Numbered from the stretch's first letter, positions 1 to 9,051 are shown. The stretch is DNA of 52,674 nucleotides from Phycisphaeraceae bacterium (GCA_020851735.1 JADZCD010000016.1:1-52674), one strand, 5' to 3'. Notes: generated by a model from the letters alone, not told the origin. Numbers and translations: made by a program.

Positions 1-31
1 CCGTCGCGTCTGCCAGTTCCGCCACACCGGC
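1..31 (-). tRNA. tRNA-Leu, 5' part only (cut by window edge)
   Basis: Read on the minus strand, the first 31 bases begin GCCGGTGTGGCGGAACTGG and continue with GCAGACGCG. This is the usual start of a bacterial tRNA-Leu: acceptor strand, TGGC, and a D-arm of the long class II type with GCAGACGCG. The anticodon, variable arm and 3' half lie outside the window, so the isoacceptor cannot be read. Confidence 0.8.
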
Positions 32-769
32 TGGGTGTTGCGCGGTGTTGCACCAGGCGGCGCCACATCGCGTTGGCCTTTATTCACCATGAGTTTAACG
101 CAAACCGGGCTGGAGGGCCACGGCGGGGGTGACCGTGGGGCGGTGCATGGGGCGTGTCAGCCTGACTGGATGCCGTCCATTATTGTCGTACTCCGAGGAC
201 CGCTACGGACCGTAGTCGATGTGTTTGAACAGGGTGCCGGCGAGGTTTGACGGTGGTTTGTGTGCCATAGGCTGCCTGCTTTGTCTTAAGGCAACGAGTG
301 TCCAGGGGGTCAGGAATCCGTCACATCGGCGATGCGACTAACCCGGCAATGAGGTCGGCGTGTCTTCATGCCAATGGCCGTGGAAAGTCTTTTCGTTCCA
401 AGCGTCGAGGAGGCGGTTTGTTCCCATCGCCTAAGTTGGAGGTGGAGGACACCCTTTTTGCAGACGCATCGGTCGCCCGTTCGCCTCTGGGCGGTGTTGC
501 TCCCGGCGGATTGCCGCGAGTTGCGGTGCACCTTCTATGCCCGGTGGCCTGCGCCGACGGCGCATCGATAATCGTCGTCGTAACGTAATTTCGGGCGTGA
601 TCGTCAAGTCGCCTGGCAGGTAATCTCACAAGATCACATTGCCTTTTGCCTGCACAATCTTCCAAAAAAAAGCAGGTCAACATGGCCTGGCTCGTGTGCG
701 GCGCTATCATCACGCGGAGTCCATGCAACGACCCTGAGTCGCCGGGAATGCGCGAACAGGAGGTGCATC
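32..769. other. Intergenic stretch without a recognisable gene
   Basis: About 740 bp between the tRNA-Leu start and the small envelope-protein cluster. Open frames here are short, overlap on both strands and have no recognisable domain or convincing ribosome binding site. Two stretches, near 41-60 and 489-508, share a GCGGTGTTGC-N-CC-N-GGCGG core, but the similarity is too short to call a repeat. The promoter of the downstream gene should lie in the last 150 bp; I do not see a clear -35/-10 pair. Confidence 0.5.
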
Positions 770-955
770 ATGCTTCGATGGGCGTTGATTTTTCTGGTCG
801 TGGCGCTGATTGCCGCTGGTCTGGGATTCGGCGCACTGGCGGGCACGGCCATGGACATTGCCCGCATTCTCTTTATCGTGTTTATCGTTCTGTTCCTGAT
901 CAGTCTCATTGCCCACCTGTTCTCTGGACGGCAGCCACCGACACCTCCGGTGTAG
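770..955 (+). CDS. YtjA-like small membrane protein (DUF1328/UPF0391)
   Basis: A 61-residue protein made almost entirely of two hydrophobic segments (about residues 3-24 and 29-50), followed by a short Pro-rich polar tail. The first helix has the [17 protein letters not shown] pattern and the second starts after D-I-A-R-I-L, as in the DUF1328 family. An AGGAGG box lies 6 bases before the ATG, so the start is firm. Family members are inner-membrane proteins of unknown biochemical role, often found beside general-stress and envelope genes, as here. It is the first of four small envelope genes on this strand. Confidence 0.88.
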   Translation: MLRWALIFLVVALIAAGLGFGALAGTAMDIARILFIVFIVLFLISLIAHLFSGRQPPTPPV

Positions 956-984
956 CGGTGAACCGGCTCATAACATCGGCCACA

Positions 985-1131
985 ATGAACAGTGCAGTGA
1001 AAACGCACTCACAACTGGGATGGATCGCGCTCTTTCTGACCGCGCTCGTTTTATGCGGATGCCACACCACCGAGGGTGCCGGCAAGGACATCGAGGATGC
1101 GGGCGAGGCCATCCAGGACGCGGCGGATTAA
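985..1131 (+). CDS. Entericidin EcnA/EcnB-like lipoprotein
   Basis: A 48-residue protein with a type II (lipoprotein) signal: a hydrophobic stretch W-I-A-L-F-L-T-A-L-V-L ends in the lipobox L-C-G-C, with the lipidated cysteine probably at residue 26. The mature part reads H-T-T-E-G-A-G-K-D-I-E-D-A-G-E-A-I-Q-D-A-A-D, which closely follows the entericidin family, small cell-envelope lipoproteins known as a toxin/antidote-like pair in enterobacteria. The ATG at 985 gives a normal signal peptide, although no strong Shine-Dalgarno precedes it. It lies 29 bp after the YtjA-like gene and is probably co-transcribed with it. The function in this organism is unknown. Confidence 0.82.
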   Translation: MNSAVKTHSQLGWIALFLTALVLCGCHTTEGAGKDIEDAGEAIQDAAD

Positions 1132-1187
1132 TCGCCGTGACATCACCCCAGACTCGCTGATCCCGCAGCGTCAAAAAGGGGGAGGAC

Positions 1188-1523
1188 ATGACCACACGCA
1201 AAGACGTTTCCCAGACCGGCGACATCCACCAGGACCTCGACGCCATCAAGCAAGACCTGCGGAACCTGCGTTCGAGCCTGTCGGACATTTTTTCGGACTT
1301 CATGAGCTACGGCAAGAATCAGGCCGGTGAGACCCGTGACAAGCTTGAGTCCACGCTCAAGGATCGCTTAGAGCAGCTCAAGGAGAAGGCCGGCGAAATT
1401 CACCGACAGGGCTCCGACACCGTCGAGAGGATGGGCAAGCAGATCGAGCACCGACCTTGGACGGCCGTGGGCTTGGCTGCGGGCTTCGGCCTGCTGCTGG
1501 GTGTCCTGATGGCCCGAAGGTGA
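1188..1523 (+). CDS. DUF883 family protein (ElaB/YqjD-like)
   Basis: A 111-residue protein with a long polar, probably coiled-coil N-terminal region (about 10-80, rich in Asp, Glu, Lys, Gln) and one C-terminal membrane segment (W-T-A-V-G-L-A-A-G-F-G-L-L-L-G-V-L), ending in a basic R-R. The phrase H-R-P-W-T-A-V-G followed by G-F-G-L-L-L-G is the family signature. ElaB/YqjD proteins are inner-membrane tail-anchored proteins that bind ribosomes in stationary phase in E. coli. A GGGGGAGGAC ribosome binding site precedes the ATG. The next gene starts 4 bp downstream and matches YqjE, so this is a yqjD-yqjE-type pair. Confidence 0.87.
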   Translation: MTTRKDVSQTGDIHQDLDAIKQDLRNLRSSLSDIFSDFMSYGKNQAGETRDKLESTLKDRLEQLKEKAGEIHRQGSDTVERMGKQIEHRPWTAVGLAAGFGLLLGVLMARR

Positions 1524-1526
1524 CCC

Positions 1527-1802
1527 ATGGGCGTGATCATCCGCTGGATCCTCAGGCTTACGGACCTGGCGGAAGCCGAGGGGCGTCTGTTCCGCTGGCA
1601 CGCGCTGCGGCTGGGCATGGCCCTGACGGCCATGTTAGGGGGGGTGCTGTTGATTGTCGGCGGGATTGGCTGCGTCGCAGCAGCAGCGATCATATGGCTC
1701 AGCCGCAGCATGGGGCAGGTCGGCGCGCTCTTCATCGGGGCCCTTGGCCTGTTGATCCTCGGAGTTGCCTCGGCATGGATTGCCCGTCAAATCGCCGACT
1801 GA
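1527..1802 (+). CDS. YqjE/holin-X family membrane protein
   Basis: A 91-residue protein with an amphipathic N-terminus containing R-L-T-D-L-A-E-A-E-G-R-L, followed by two long hydrophobic helices (about 32-58 and 64-85). This layout fits the YqjE / phage holin-X superfamily partner of DUF883 proteins. It starts 4 bp after the DUF883 gene, which implies translational coupling. Despite the family name, nothing here indicates a phage. It is the last gene of the small envelope cluster. Confidence 0.78.
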   Translation: MGVIIRWILRLTDLAEAEGRLFRWHALRLGMALTAMLGGVLLIVGGIGCVAAAAIIWLSRSMGQVGALFIGALGLLILGVASAWIARQIAD

Positions 1803-2109
1803 TTTCACCGCCCGAGCAGTTACGCCAAGCGAAGCTGGCTCTGATATCGGGGTATTCTTCAGTCCACACCGGGCAGGAAACTTCCGAGCCAATCTGTCCC
1901 TGCTGGATCGGCGTCATCAGCTTCGCAGCCATCGGCCTGGCAATGATTCGCTGGCCCGGATTCCGGCGAGCGGTCTGGATCTGGCTGGCGCGGCATGCCT
2001 GGAGCGGACCGGGGTCGAGATGACCATTGCGGTGCATCCTCCACACGAGTCGTCGCCCATCACCCCAGGAGCCCTTGAGCCCCCTGCATGCGACATCCGC
2101 CAGGGCTTT

Positions 2110-2667
2110 TTTGGGCGCCCCGTCGCGAGGGGCGGGAACCGAGCGGCAGCTTTTCGATTTCCCCGATGGGCGTGGCTGATCGGAAATAGTCGAGGAAGGC
2201 TGGATCGTGAATCAGCTTGTCATACTCGGCCTGTGCCGCGTCCGAGACCTGAGTCATCAGCGTCGACCAGCGATCGGGCAGGGCGGGGGGATGGTCATCA
2301 ATCGTCAGCAATGTCGCGGCGACCACCTGCTCCAGATGTCGGTAGCCGATCTGCGGGTCATCGTAGCGCTCGACGAGCACCTCGCCCTGCGCGGTCATGC
2401 GGATGCCGCCATGAATGGTTGGGCGGGCAGGCTGCGAATGGTGGCGGCAGTCGGACCCCCGCCGCGTCCGAGCGATCCGCCCCGACCATGGAAGAACGTG
2501 AGGGCCACGCCATGTGCATTGGCCACGTCGTGCATGGCGATCTGGGCCTGGTGCATGCGCCAGCAGGCGGCCAGATAGCCGCTGTCCGTGGTGCTGTCGG
2601 AGTAACCAGTCATCACGGTTTGCGCGTTATTCTCCCGCTTTAGCGCGCGTGCATAGGCGGGGGAAGA
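2110..2667 (-). pseudogene. ppc: Remnant of phosphoenolpyruvate carboxylase
   Basis: Two adjacent minus-strand frames together encode a contiguous internal piece of PEP carboxylase. The first (about 2667-2400) contains V-M-T-G-Y-S-D-S, then G-Y-L-A-A-C-W and F-F-H-G-R-G-G-S-L-G-R-G-G-G-P, which includes the catalytic His/Arg loop. The second (from 2398 down) contains R-M-T-A-Q-G-E-V, then Y-R-H-L-E-Q-V, F-L-D-Y-F-R-S-A-T-P and L-P-L-G-S-R-P-S-R-R. The frame changes by one base near 2405-2410. Homology stops after S-R-P-S-R-R, about 170 residues before a normal C-terminus, and the N-terminal half is absent. Only about 185 of roughly 900 residues remain, so this is a decayed gene, not an enzyme. 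Confidence 0.88.
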
Positions 2668-2774
2668 AGAAGGGTGGTAAGATCGAAAGTCCGGTGGTTT
2701 CGGATTCTTGCGGGGGCTTTGTTGGGCGCGGCGAGGCGGAATCAACGGGCGAATTCTGATTGGGAGTAGAGGAC

Positions 2775-4244
2775 ATGTTGGATTTGTCGATTGATCGGCA
2801 AGGGCTGGAGGGCGCGGTGCAGCGGGCCAAGGAGCGCGGGGTGATCCTGCCGACGTTCGCGCAGATGCGGGATCCAAAGAAGGTTCCGCCGGCGATCCGC
2901 GCGCGGCTGACGGGCGTGGGATTGTGGGATATTGAGAGCGCCAACTTGTTTCGCATTTCCTGGCACAATGAGCCGAAGGCGCGGGGCGGAGGATTTGGCG
3001 GGGCCAATTGCCTGGAGTTTCCCTCGGCGCTGACGGGCACGCCGGCGCGGATCATCGCGTTGGCGGGCAAGTGGTTTCCGACCGGGGCGCATAAAGTCGG
3101 CGCCACGGCGGGGTGTCTGTTGCCGGCGATGGTGACCGGGCAATTTGATCCCACACGACAGAAGGCGGCTTGGCCTTCGACGGGGAATTTCTGCCGGGGC
3201 GGAGCGTATGACGCGACGCTGCTGGGCTGTCGGTCCATCGCCATCTTGCCCGAGGGAATGAGCCGGGAACGCTTTGCATGGCTGGCCAAGCTGGATGCGG
3301 AAGTGGTCGCCACCCCTGGAAGCGAGAGCAACGTCAAGGAGATTTTCGACAAGTGCGCGGAGCTTAAGGCCACGCGCGGGGACGTGGTGATTTTCAATCA
3401 GTTTGAGCAGATGGGTAACTATCTGTGGCACTATCACGTGACGGGCCGGGCGATGGCGGAGGTGCTGGAGAGTCGGCTAAGGCCCGGCGATGAATTCCGG
3501 GGGATGGCGCTGACCACCGGCTCGGCAGGCACACTGGCCAGCGGCGACTACCTCAAGACGCTGTTTCCGACGAGCAAGATCGCCGCCAGCGAGGCGCTGC
3601 AGTGCCCGACGCTGCTGCGGGCGGGATTCGGCGCCCACCGGATCGAGGGCATCGGCGACAAGCACGTGCCGTGGATTCATAACGTGCGGAACACGGATCT
3701 GGTGATGGGCATCGACGACGCAGCCTGCATGGCGCTGGTGCGGCTGTTTAACGAAAAGGCCGGGCGGGCGTATCTGGCCAATCGGGGCGTGCCGCCGGCG
3801 CTGGTCGAGCAATTGGACCAGTTGGGAATCTCGGGGATTGCCAATCTCCTATCAGCGATCAAATTCGCCAAGTGGTTTGAGTTGGATGAGCACGACGTGG
3901 TGCTGACGGTGCTCACCGACTCCATGGAGCTGTATCAGAGCCGGCTGGTGGAGCTGGGCCAGAAGCATGGCCCGTATGACGAACTTGATGCGGCGGGCGA
4001 TTTCCACCACTATCTGCTTGGCTGCGGCACGGAGCACGTGCGCGAGCTTGATTACCCGCAGCGCCTGGGCATTCACAACCTCAAATACTTCACGTGGGTC
4101 GAGCAGCAGGGCAAGACGGTTAGGGAGTTGCAGGCTCAGTGGTACGACCGGGATTACTGGGCGGCCACGGCGGGCCAGGTGGCGGAGATCGACGAGTTGA
4201 TCGAACAGTTCAACGGGCGGACGGGATTGCTGGAAAGAGTCTGA
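2775..4244 (+). CDS. PLP-dependent cysteine-synthase-like enzyme (fold type II)
   Basis: A 489-residue protein of the cysteine synthase/threonine synthase fold. The probable Schiff-base lysine is K107 in F-P-T-G-A-H-K-V-G-A-T. A phosphate-binding Gly-rich segment T-T-G-S-A-G-T-L-A-S-G-D-Y lies near residue 250. It is longer than O-acetylserine sulfhydrylase (about 310 residues), with extra N- and C-terminal regions. The substrate cannot be named from sequence. I prefer the ATG at 2775, which has AGAGG five bases upstream, over the in-frame TTG at 2760, which has no ribosome binding site. It stands alone between the ppc remnant and the efflux genes. Confidence 0.8.
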   Translation: MLDLSIDRQGLEGAVQRAKERGVILPTFAQMRDPKKVPPAIRARLTGVGLWDIESANLFRISWHNEPKARGGGFGGANCLEFPSALTGTPARIIALAGKWFPTGAHKVGATAGCLLPAMVTGQFDPTRQKAAWPSTGNFCRGGAYDATLLGCRSIAILPEGMSRERFAWLAKLDAEVVATPGSESNVKEIFDKCAELKATRGDVVIFNQFEQMGNYLWHYHVTGRAMAEVLESRLRPGDEFRGMALTTGSAGTLASGDYLKTLFPTSKIAASEALQCPTLLRAGFGAHRIEGIGDKHVPWIHNVRNTDLVMGIDDAACMALVRLFNEKAGRAYLANRGVPPALVEQLDQLGISGIANLLSAIKFAKWFELDEHDVVLTVLTDSMELYQSRLVELGQKHGPYDELDAAGDFHHYLLGCGTEHVRELDYPQRLGIHNLKYFTWVEQQGKTVRELQAQWYDRDYWAATAGQVAEIDELIEQFNGRTGLLERV

Positions 4245-4439
4245 CAAAGACAAGATTGCTTTCTAAGGAGGCCCCCGCGATCGACTCGATGGGGGCGCCG
4301 CAGGGAGCAAGTGTCGGCGTGCCGGCGCGTGCAAAAACAAAGAGATGGTCGCCCGGACTGCGCTGGGAAGCGGTTTATATGTAAAATTGCCTGGGTCGGA
4401 TCATGGTTCCCCTTCTGACGGCTTAAAGGCAGGTGGCAT

Positions 4440-5564
4440 ATGGCGAATCCCGGACAGCTATTGTCGCGGTGGAAATCGTGGATGATGCGAGCGGTGGTGG
4501 CGATCGGTTTTGTCGTGGGGGTGGTGGTGCTGTTGCTCTGGCTGGCGGGGAAATTCACACCCAAGGTGCCGGCCGTCGTGGTTGAGGGGATGGGGCATGA
4601 AGCGCCAACGAATGGGCAGGTGGTGACGGTGAGGCTGGTCACGCGGCCGCTGTATGAACAGGCGGTGGGATCGATCCGCGCGGTGCACGAAACCAGCGTG
4701 GGGTCCAAGATCCTGGCCCGGGTGGTGGAAGTGGATTTAAAAGCGGGTCAGAAAGTGACCCAGGGCCAGGTGCTGGTGCGCCTGGATGACAGCGATCTAA
4801 AGGCCAAGTTCCAGCAGGCGCAGGCGGCGATCGCCGCGGCCGAGGCTCGGCGGGCGCAGGCAGCCCTGGATGAGCAGCGCTTGGCGCAGCTGCTAAAGTC
4901 CCACGCGGCTAATCAGCATGAATACGACACGGCCGCCACGAAATTGCGGTCGGCCGATGCGGATCTGCGCCAAGCCCAGGAGACGGCCAACGAAGTGCAG
5001 GCCATGCTGGATTACGCCACCGTGCGGGCCACGATGGACGGCGTGGTGGTGGATAAGAAAATCGACGTAGGGGACATGGTGACGCCCGGGCAGGTGTTGC
5101 TGACGCTGTTTGATCCCACACGGATGCAGTTGGTCGCCAGCGTGCGCGAATCGCTGGCCCATCGGCTGGCGGTGGGGCAGACCATCGGGGTGCAGGTGGA
5201 CGTGCTCGATAAATTATGCAGCGGAACCGTCAGCGAAGTTGTGCCCGAAGCCCAGTCCGCGAGTCGATCGTTCCAGGTGAAAGTCACCGGTCCGTGTCCG
5301 GCAGGGATTTACAGCGGGATGTTCGGGCGGATTCTGATTCCCCTGCAGGAAGAGCAGCTCCTGGTTATTCCGCGGGAGGCGGTGCGGAACATCGGGCAAT
5401 TGCAGATGGTGGACGTGGTGCAGGAGGGCCAAGTGCAGCGGCGGGCGATCCGGACGGGACGGGAGCTGGAGGACGGGCTGGAAGTGCTCTCCGGCTTGCG
5501 TGCGGGGGAACAGGTTTTAGTGCCGGCCGATGGGCTGCGGGGGCAGGAGGCGGATCATGGTTGA
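4440..5564 (+). CDS. RND efflux periplasmic adaptor (HlyD/MFP family)
   Basis: A 374-residue membrane-fusion protein. One N-terminal membrane anchor (about residues 16-37) is followed by a lipoyl-type half (I-L-A-R-V-V-E-V-D-L-K-A-G-Q-K-V-T-Q-G-Q-V-L), an Ala/Gln-rich coiled-coil hairpin (about 100-185), the second lipoyl half (V-R-A-T-M-D-G-V-V-V-D-K) and a beta-barrel/C-terminal domain ending in G-E-Q-V-L-V-P-A-D-G-L. Such proteins bridge an inner-membrane RND pump to an outer-membrane channel. Its stop codon overlaps the start of the pump gene by 8 bp. No TolC-like channel gene is present here. Confidence 0.92.
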   Translation: MANPGQLLSRWKSWMMRAVVAIGFVVGVVVLLLWLAGKFTPKVPAVVVEGMGHEAPTNGQVVTVRLVTRPLYEQAVGSIRAVHETSVGSKILARVVEVDLKAGQKVTQGQVLVRLDDSDLKAKFQQAQAAIAAAEARRAQAALDEQRLAQLLKSHAANQHEYDTAATKLRSADADLRQAQETANEVQAMLDYATVRATMDGVVVDKKIDVGDMVTPGQVLLTLFDPTRMQLVASVRESLAHRLAVGQTIGVQVDVLDKLCSGTVSEVVPEAQSASRSFQVKVTGPCPAGIYSGMFGRILIPLQEEQLLVIPREAVRNIGQLQMVDVVQEGQVQRRAIRTGRELEDGLEVLSGLRAGEQVLVPADGLRGQEADHG

Positions 5565-8500
5565 GCACGAGAAGCTTGCCTTAAGCGGGGAGCATCACTT
5601 CACCAACAAGATCGTCAAAGTGTTCCTGGAGTCGAATCTGTCGGTGATCTTGATTTTGCTGGCCACGGTGGCGGGATTGACCGCGCTGGGTTTTACGCCA
5701 CGTGAGGAAGACCCGCAGATCGTCGTGCCGTTGGCGGATGTTTATGTGCAGTTTCCGGGGCATTCCGCGGCTGAGGTCGAGCAACTGGTCACCACGCCGC
5801 TGGAGAAGATTCTGTATCAGATCGACGGGGTGGAATACGTCTATGCGATGAGCCAGGAGAACCAGGCGGTCATCACAGTGCGGTTTTATGTCGGCGAGGA
5901 TCGCGAGCGGAGCTTAGTCAAGCTCTACAAAAAGATCGACGAGCACGTGGACATGGTCCCGCCGGGCGTGACGGGCTGGGTGGTTAAGCCGGTGGAGATT
6001 GACGACGTGCCGATTGTCACCCTGACGTTAGCCGATCGAAGTGACGCAAGTCGTGACGAGGTCGCTTCCGGGGCCGGGGGAGGGGGTGGGATGGCGTTGC
6101 GGCGGGTGGCCGAGGAGTTGACCGAGCGTCTGGCGGGCGTGGCGAACGTATCGCGGGCTTTCGTGGTGGGCGGTCAGCCGCGGGTGGTGAGTGTTTACAT
6201 GGACCCGCAGCGGATGGCGGCGTATCAGCTAAGTCCCCTGGAATTACGGAGCGCGCTGCAGGGGGCGAATGTGCGCATGACGGCCGGGGAGTTCCGCAGC
6301 CGGGACGAACTGATCCGCGTGGAAGCGGGCGAGCCGTTCGCCGACGCGCGGCAGGTGCGGGACCTGGTGGTGGGGGTGTTTGATGATCGGCCGGTGTTTC
6401 TTAAGGACGTGGCGGCGGTGGAGGATGGCCCGGCGGAAGTGAGCAACTACGTGCGCCATGGCTGGGGTCCGGCCGCGGGATTTACACATCACCAGTTTTT
6501 CCCCGGCACGGTGTTGGGCGAGGAAGAGAACGCGGCGGTGCCGGCGGATAGGCACGCGCCTGGCGCGCAGGCGGCGGTCACCATCGCCATTGCCAAGAAG
6601 AAAGGTTCCAACGCGGTCTGGGTGGCCGAGGAAGTGCTTGAAAAGGCCCAGGAACTGGGGCGGACGATGGTGCCGGCTGACATGGCGCTGATTATCACGC
6701 GCAACTATGGCCTAACAGCGAATGAAAAGGTCAACGAATTGGTCGAAGCGCTGGCCGTGGCGATTGTGATTGTGGTGGCGCTGTTGACGCTGGGCTTGGG
6801 TTGGCGCGAGGCGGTGATTGTGGCCGTGGCGGTGCCGGTGGTGTTCGGCCTGACGCTGGCGGTGAATCTGATGCTGGGGTTCACGATCAACCGGGTGACG
6901 CTGTTCGCGTTGATATTGTCGCTGGGTCTGCTGGTGGACGATCCGATCGTGGACGTGGAGAACATCTCCCGGCATTTTGCGATTCGCAAGAAGGCCACCC
7001 GGCGCACGGTTTTAGAGGCCGTGGCGGAGATTCGCCCCCCGCTGATCACCGCGACGCTGGCGGTGATCGTCAGTTTTCTGCCGATGTTCTTCATCACCGG
7101 CATGATGGGCCCGTACATGCGGCCGATGGCGCTCAACGTGCCGGTGACGATGCTCATGTCGATGCTGGTGGCGTTCACCATCACGCCGTGGATGGCGTAT
7201 CACATGCTTCGGCGCTCGTATGGCGAGGGCGCGGGCGGCGCGGCGCACGATCATCATGACCCGCACGATCTGGACGCGCTCAAGCAATCGCGGTTGTACC
7301 GGTTTTTCTATCCGCTGATGGCGCCGCTGCTGCATTCGCGGGCCAAAGCGTGGGCGTTTTTGATCGTCATGGCCCTGTTGACGATGGGGGCGATGGGGCT
7401 GGCCGCCCTGCGCAGCGTGCCGCTGAAGATGCTGCCGTTCGACAACAAGAACGAGTTGCTGCTGGTGCTGGACTTTGCCGAAGGCACCACGCTGGAGCGC
7501 TCGGATGCGGCCGTGCGGGACTTTGAGAACTACCTGGCCGGGGAGCCGGAGGTCTCGGATTTCACCAGCTACGTCGGGCTGGCCTCGCCGATGGATTTCA
7601 ACGGGTTGGTGCGGCACTACTATCTGCGTCAGGGCGACAACGTGGCGGAGGTGCGGATCAACCTGGCGGGCAAGAAGAATCGAACGCTGCAGAGTCACGC
7701 CATCGGATTGCGCATGCGCGACGAGTTGGGCGCCATCGCGCAGCGGCACGCGGCACGGATGAAATTGGTGGAAACGCCACCGGGCCCGCCGGTGATCGCC
7801 AGCGTGGTGGCGGAGGTCTACGGTCAGCCGGATCATCGCTACGAGGACCTGCTTCTGGCCGCCGACACGGTGCGGGCGCGTCTGGCGGTTGAGCCCGGCG
7901 TGGTGGACGTGGACGACGTGCGCGAGGTGGCCCAAACCAAGTTCACCTTCGCCGTGGACAAGGAGAAAGCGGCGCTGAACGGCACCAGCACGCAAGCGAT
8001 CGCCGCCACGTTGCAAGCCTTGCTGGAGGGCGGCACGGTGGGGCTGCTGCGCAGCGCCACGGAGCGCCATCCGCTGCGGATCGAGTTGCGCGTGCCGCAG
8101 GATCAGCGCACCAGCGCCGCGGACTTGGCGCGGGTGCAGGTCAAGGGTGACAGCGGGCAATTGGTGCCGCTGGCGGAACTGGGCAAGTGGGACACAGGCC
8201 GCGTGGATCAGATGATCTATCACAAGAACCTGCAGCGGGTGGCCTATGTGTTTGCCGAGACGGCGGGGCGTCCGCCCGCGGACGTGGTGGTGGATGTGCT
8301 GGCCGATCGCGTGGAGGCGACGAGCCAGAGCGGCGCAAAATCCCTTGCCGTCGGCAACGGCTGGGTGGCTGAGGGTCTGGGCCGAGAATTAGACGAGCGC
8401 ACGTTTCTCGCCGCCGGCGGCGACCGCGCCTGGGGTTTGCCCGCGGGATTTACCGTGGATTTTGCCGGCGAAGGAGAGTGGAAGATCACCCTGGACGTGT

Positions 8501-9051
8501 TCCGCGATCTGGGGCTGGCGTTTGGCGCGGCGATGATCGCCATCTACATCCTGCTGGTGGCCCAGACGGGGTCATTTGCCGTGCCGGTGGTGGTGATGTT
8601 GGCGATACCGCTGACGATTCTGGGCGTGATGCCGGGCTTCTGGCTGCTGAACGTGACAAGTGCGCAGAACGTCGGCGGGTATCTGGACCCGGTCTACTTC
8701 ACAGCCACGGGGATGATCGGCATGATCGCGCTGGCGGGGATCGTGACGCGCGACTCGATTATTCTGGTGGACTTTATTCACCTGTCGCTGGCGCGGGGGC
8801 GGTCGTTGTTTGACGCGATCATGGAAAGCCGCGTGGTCCGTCTGCGGCCGATCCTGCTGACCGCCGGGGCGGCGATGCTCGGCGCTGTGCCGATCATCAT
8901 CGATCCGATTTTTTCCGGGCTGGCGTGGGCGCTGATCTTCGGGCTCTTCGCCTCGACCCTGTTTACGCTGTTTGTGATTCCCATCACCTATTGGCTGCTC
9001 TATGAACACAAACCGGGGCATGGCCTGCCGCGCGCTACGATGGACGAGTGA
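5557..9051 (+). CDS. RND multidrug/solute efflux transporter (AcrB-like)
   Basis: An inner-membrane proton antiporter of 1164 residues, slightly long for the family (about 1030-1050). It has the two-fold RND layout: a TM segment, a periplasmic porter loop, a block of membrane helices with the proton-relay L-L-V-D-D-P-I-V-D-V-E-N motif, then the same again. The ATG at 5557 lies inside the adaptor's last codons with GGAGG just upstream, so translation is coupled. Extra length comes from loops: a Gly run near residue 175, an unusual His/Glu-rich stretch near 310-340 (T-H-H-Q-F-F-P-G-T-V-L-G-E-E-E-N), and an insert near 930. The substrate is unknown. Confidence 0.92.
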   Translation: MVEHEKLALSGEHHFTNKIVKVFLESNLSVILILLATVAGLTALGFTPREEDPQIVVPLADVYVQFPGHSAAEVEQLVTTPLEKILYQIDGVEYVYAMSQENQAVITVRFYVGEDRERSLVKLYKKIDEHVDMVPPGVTGWVVKPVEIDDVPIVTLTLADRSDASRDEVASGAGGGGGMALRRVAEELTERLAGVANVSRAFVVGGQPRVVSVYMDPQRMAAYQLSPLELRSALQGANVRMTAGEFRSRDELIRVEAGEPFADARQVRDLVVGVFDDRPVFLKDVAAVEDGPAEVSNYVRHGWGPAAGFTHHQFFPGTVLGEEENAAVPADRHAPGAQAAVTIAIAKKKGSNAVWVAEEVLEKAQELGRTMVPADMALIITRNYGLTANEKVNELVEALAVAIVIVVALLTLGLGWREAVIVAVAVPVVFGLTLAVNLMLGFTINRVTLFALILSLGLLVDDPIVDVENISRHFAIRKKATRRTVLEAVAEIRPPLITATLAVIVSFLPMFFITGMMGPYMRPMALNVPVTMLMSMLVAFTITPWMAYHMLRRSYGEGAGGAAHDHHDPHDLDALKQSRLYRFFYPLMAPLLHSRAKAWAFLIVMALLTMGAMGLAALRSVPLKMLPFDNKNELLLVLDFAEGTTLERSDAAVRDFENYLAGEPEVSDFTSYVGLASPMDFNGLVRHYYLRQGDNVAEVRINLAGKKNRTLQSHAIGLRMRDELGAIAQRHAARMKLVETPPGPPVIASVVAEVYGQPDHRYEDLLLAADTVRARLAVEPGVVDVDDVREVAQTKFTFAVDKEKAALNGTSTQAIAATLQALLEGGTVGLLRSATERHPLRIELRVPQDQRTSAADLARVQVKGDSGQLVPLAELGKWDTGRVDQMIYHKNLQRVAYVFAETAGRPPADVVVDVLADRVEATSQSGAKSLAVGNGWVAEGLGRELDERTFLAAGGDRAWGLPAGFTVDFAGEGEWKITLDVFRDLGLAFGAAMIAIYILLVAQTGSFAVPVVVMLAIPLTILGVMPGFWLLNVTSAQNVGGYLDPVYFTATGMIGMIALAGIVTRDSIILVDFIHLSLARGRSLFDAIMESRVVRLRPILLTAGAAMLGAVPIIIDPIFSGLAWALIFGLFASTLFTLFVIPITYWLLYEHKPGHGLPRATMDE
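6063..6080 (+). repeat. Variant copy of the dispersed G-rich repeat, inside the RND gene
   Basis: The sequence CGCTTCCGGGGCCGGGGG differs from CGCTTCCGGGGGCGGGGG, seen at 38827-38844, by one base. It is followed by AGGGGGTGGG. It encodes the A-S-G-A-G-G-G-G-G run inserted in the first porter loop of the pump. See the copies at 38980, 47784 and 48133. Confidence 0.55.

Noticed and set aside
41..508. Two similar stretches (GCGGTGTTGC-N-CC-N-GGCGG at about 41 and 489), with similar short translations
   Set aside because: Similarity is limited to about 20 bases plus a loose second match; not enough to call a repeat or a duplicated gene.
1803..2060. A possible extra small membrane protein after the YqjE-like gene (continuation of the 1457 plus-strand frame to 2023)
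   Set aside because: The readable hydrophobic stretch (I-S-F-A-A-I-G-L-A-M-I) has no start codon with a ribosome binding site and matches no family I know.
2083..2125. Terminator-like hairpin with a T-run (CAGGGCTTTTTT)
   Set aside because: The stem with the upstream AGCCCCCTG is imperfect and short, and the stretch also overlaps the end of the ppc remnant.
7012..8223. A 403-codon His/Arg/Gln-rich minus-strand frame
   Set aside because: Antisense to the RND pump gene. The composition is typical of a shadow frame in GC-rich DNA, and the sense frame is a clear transporter.
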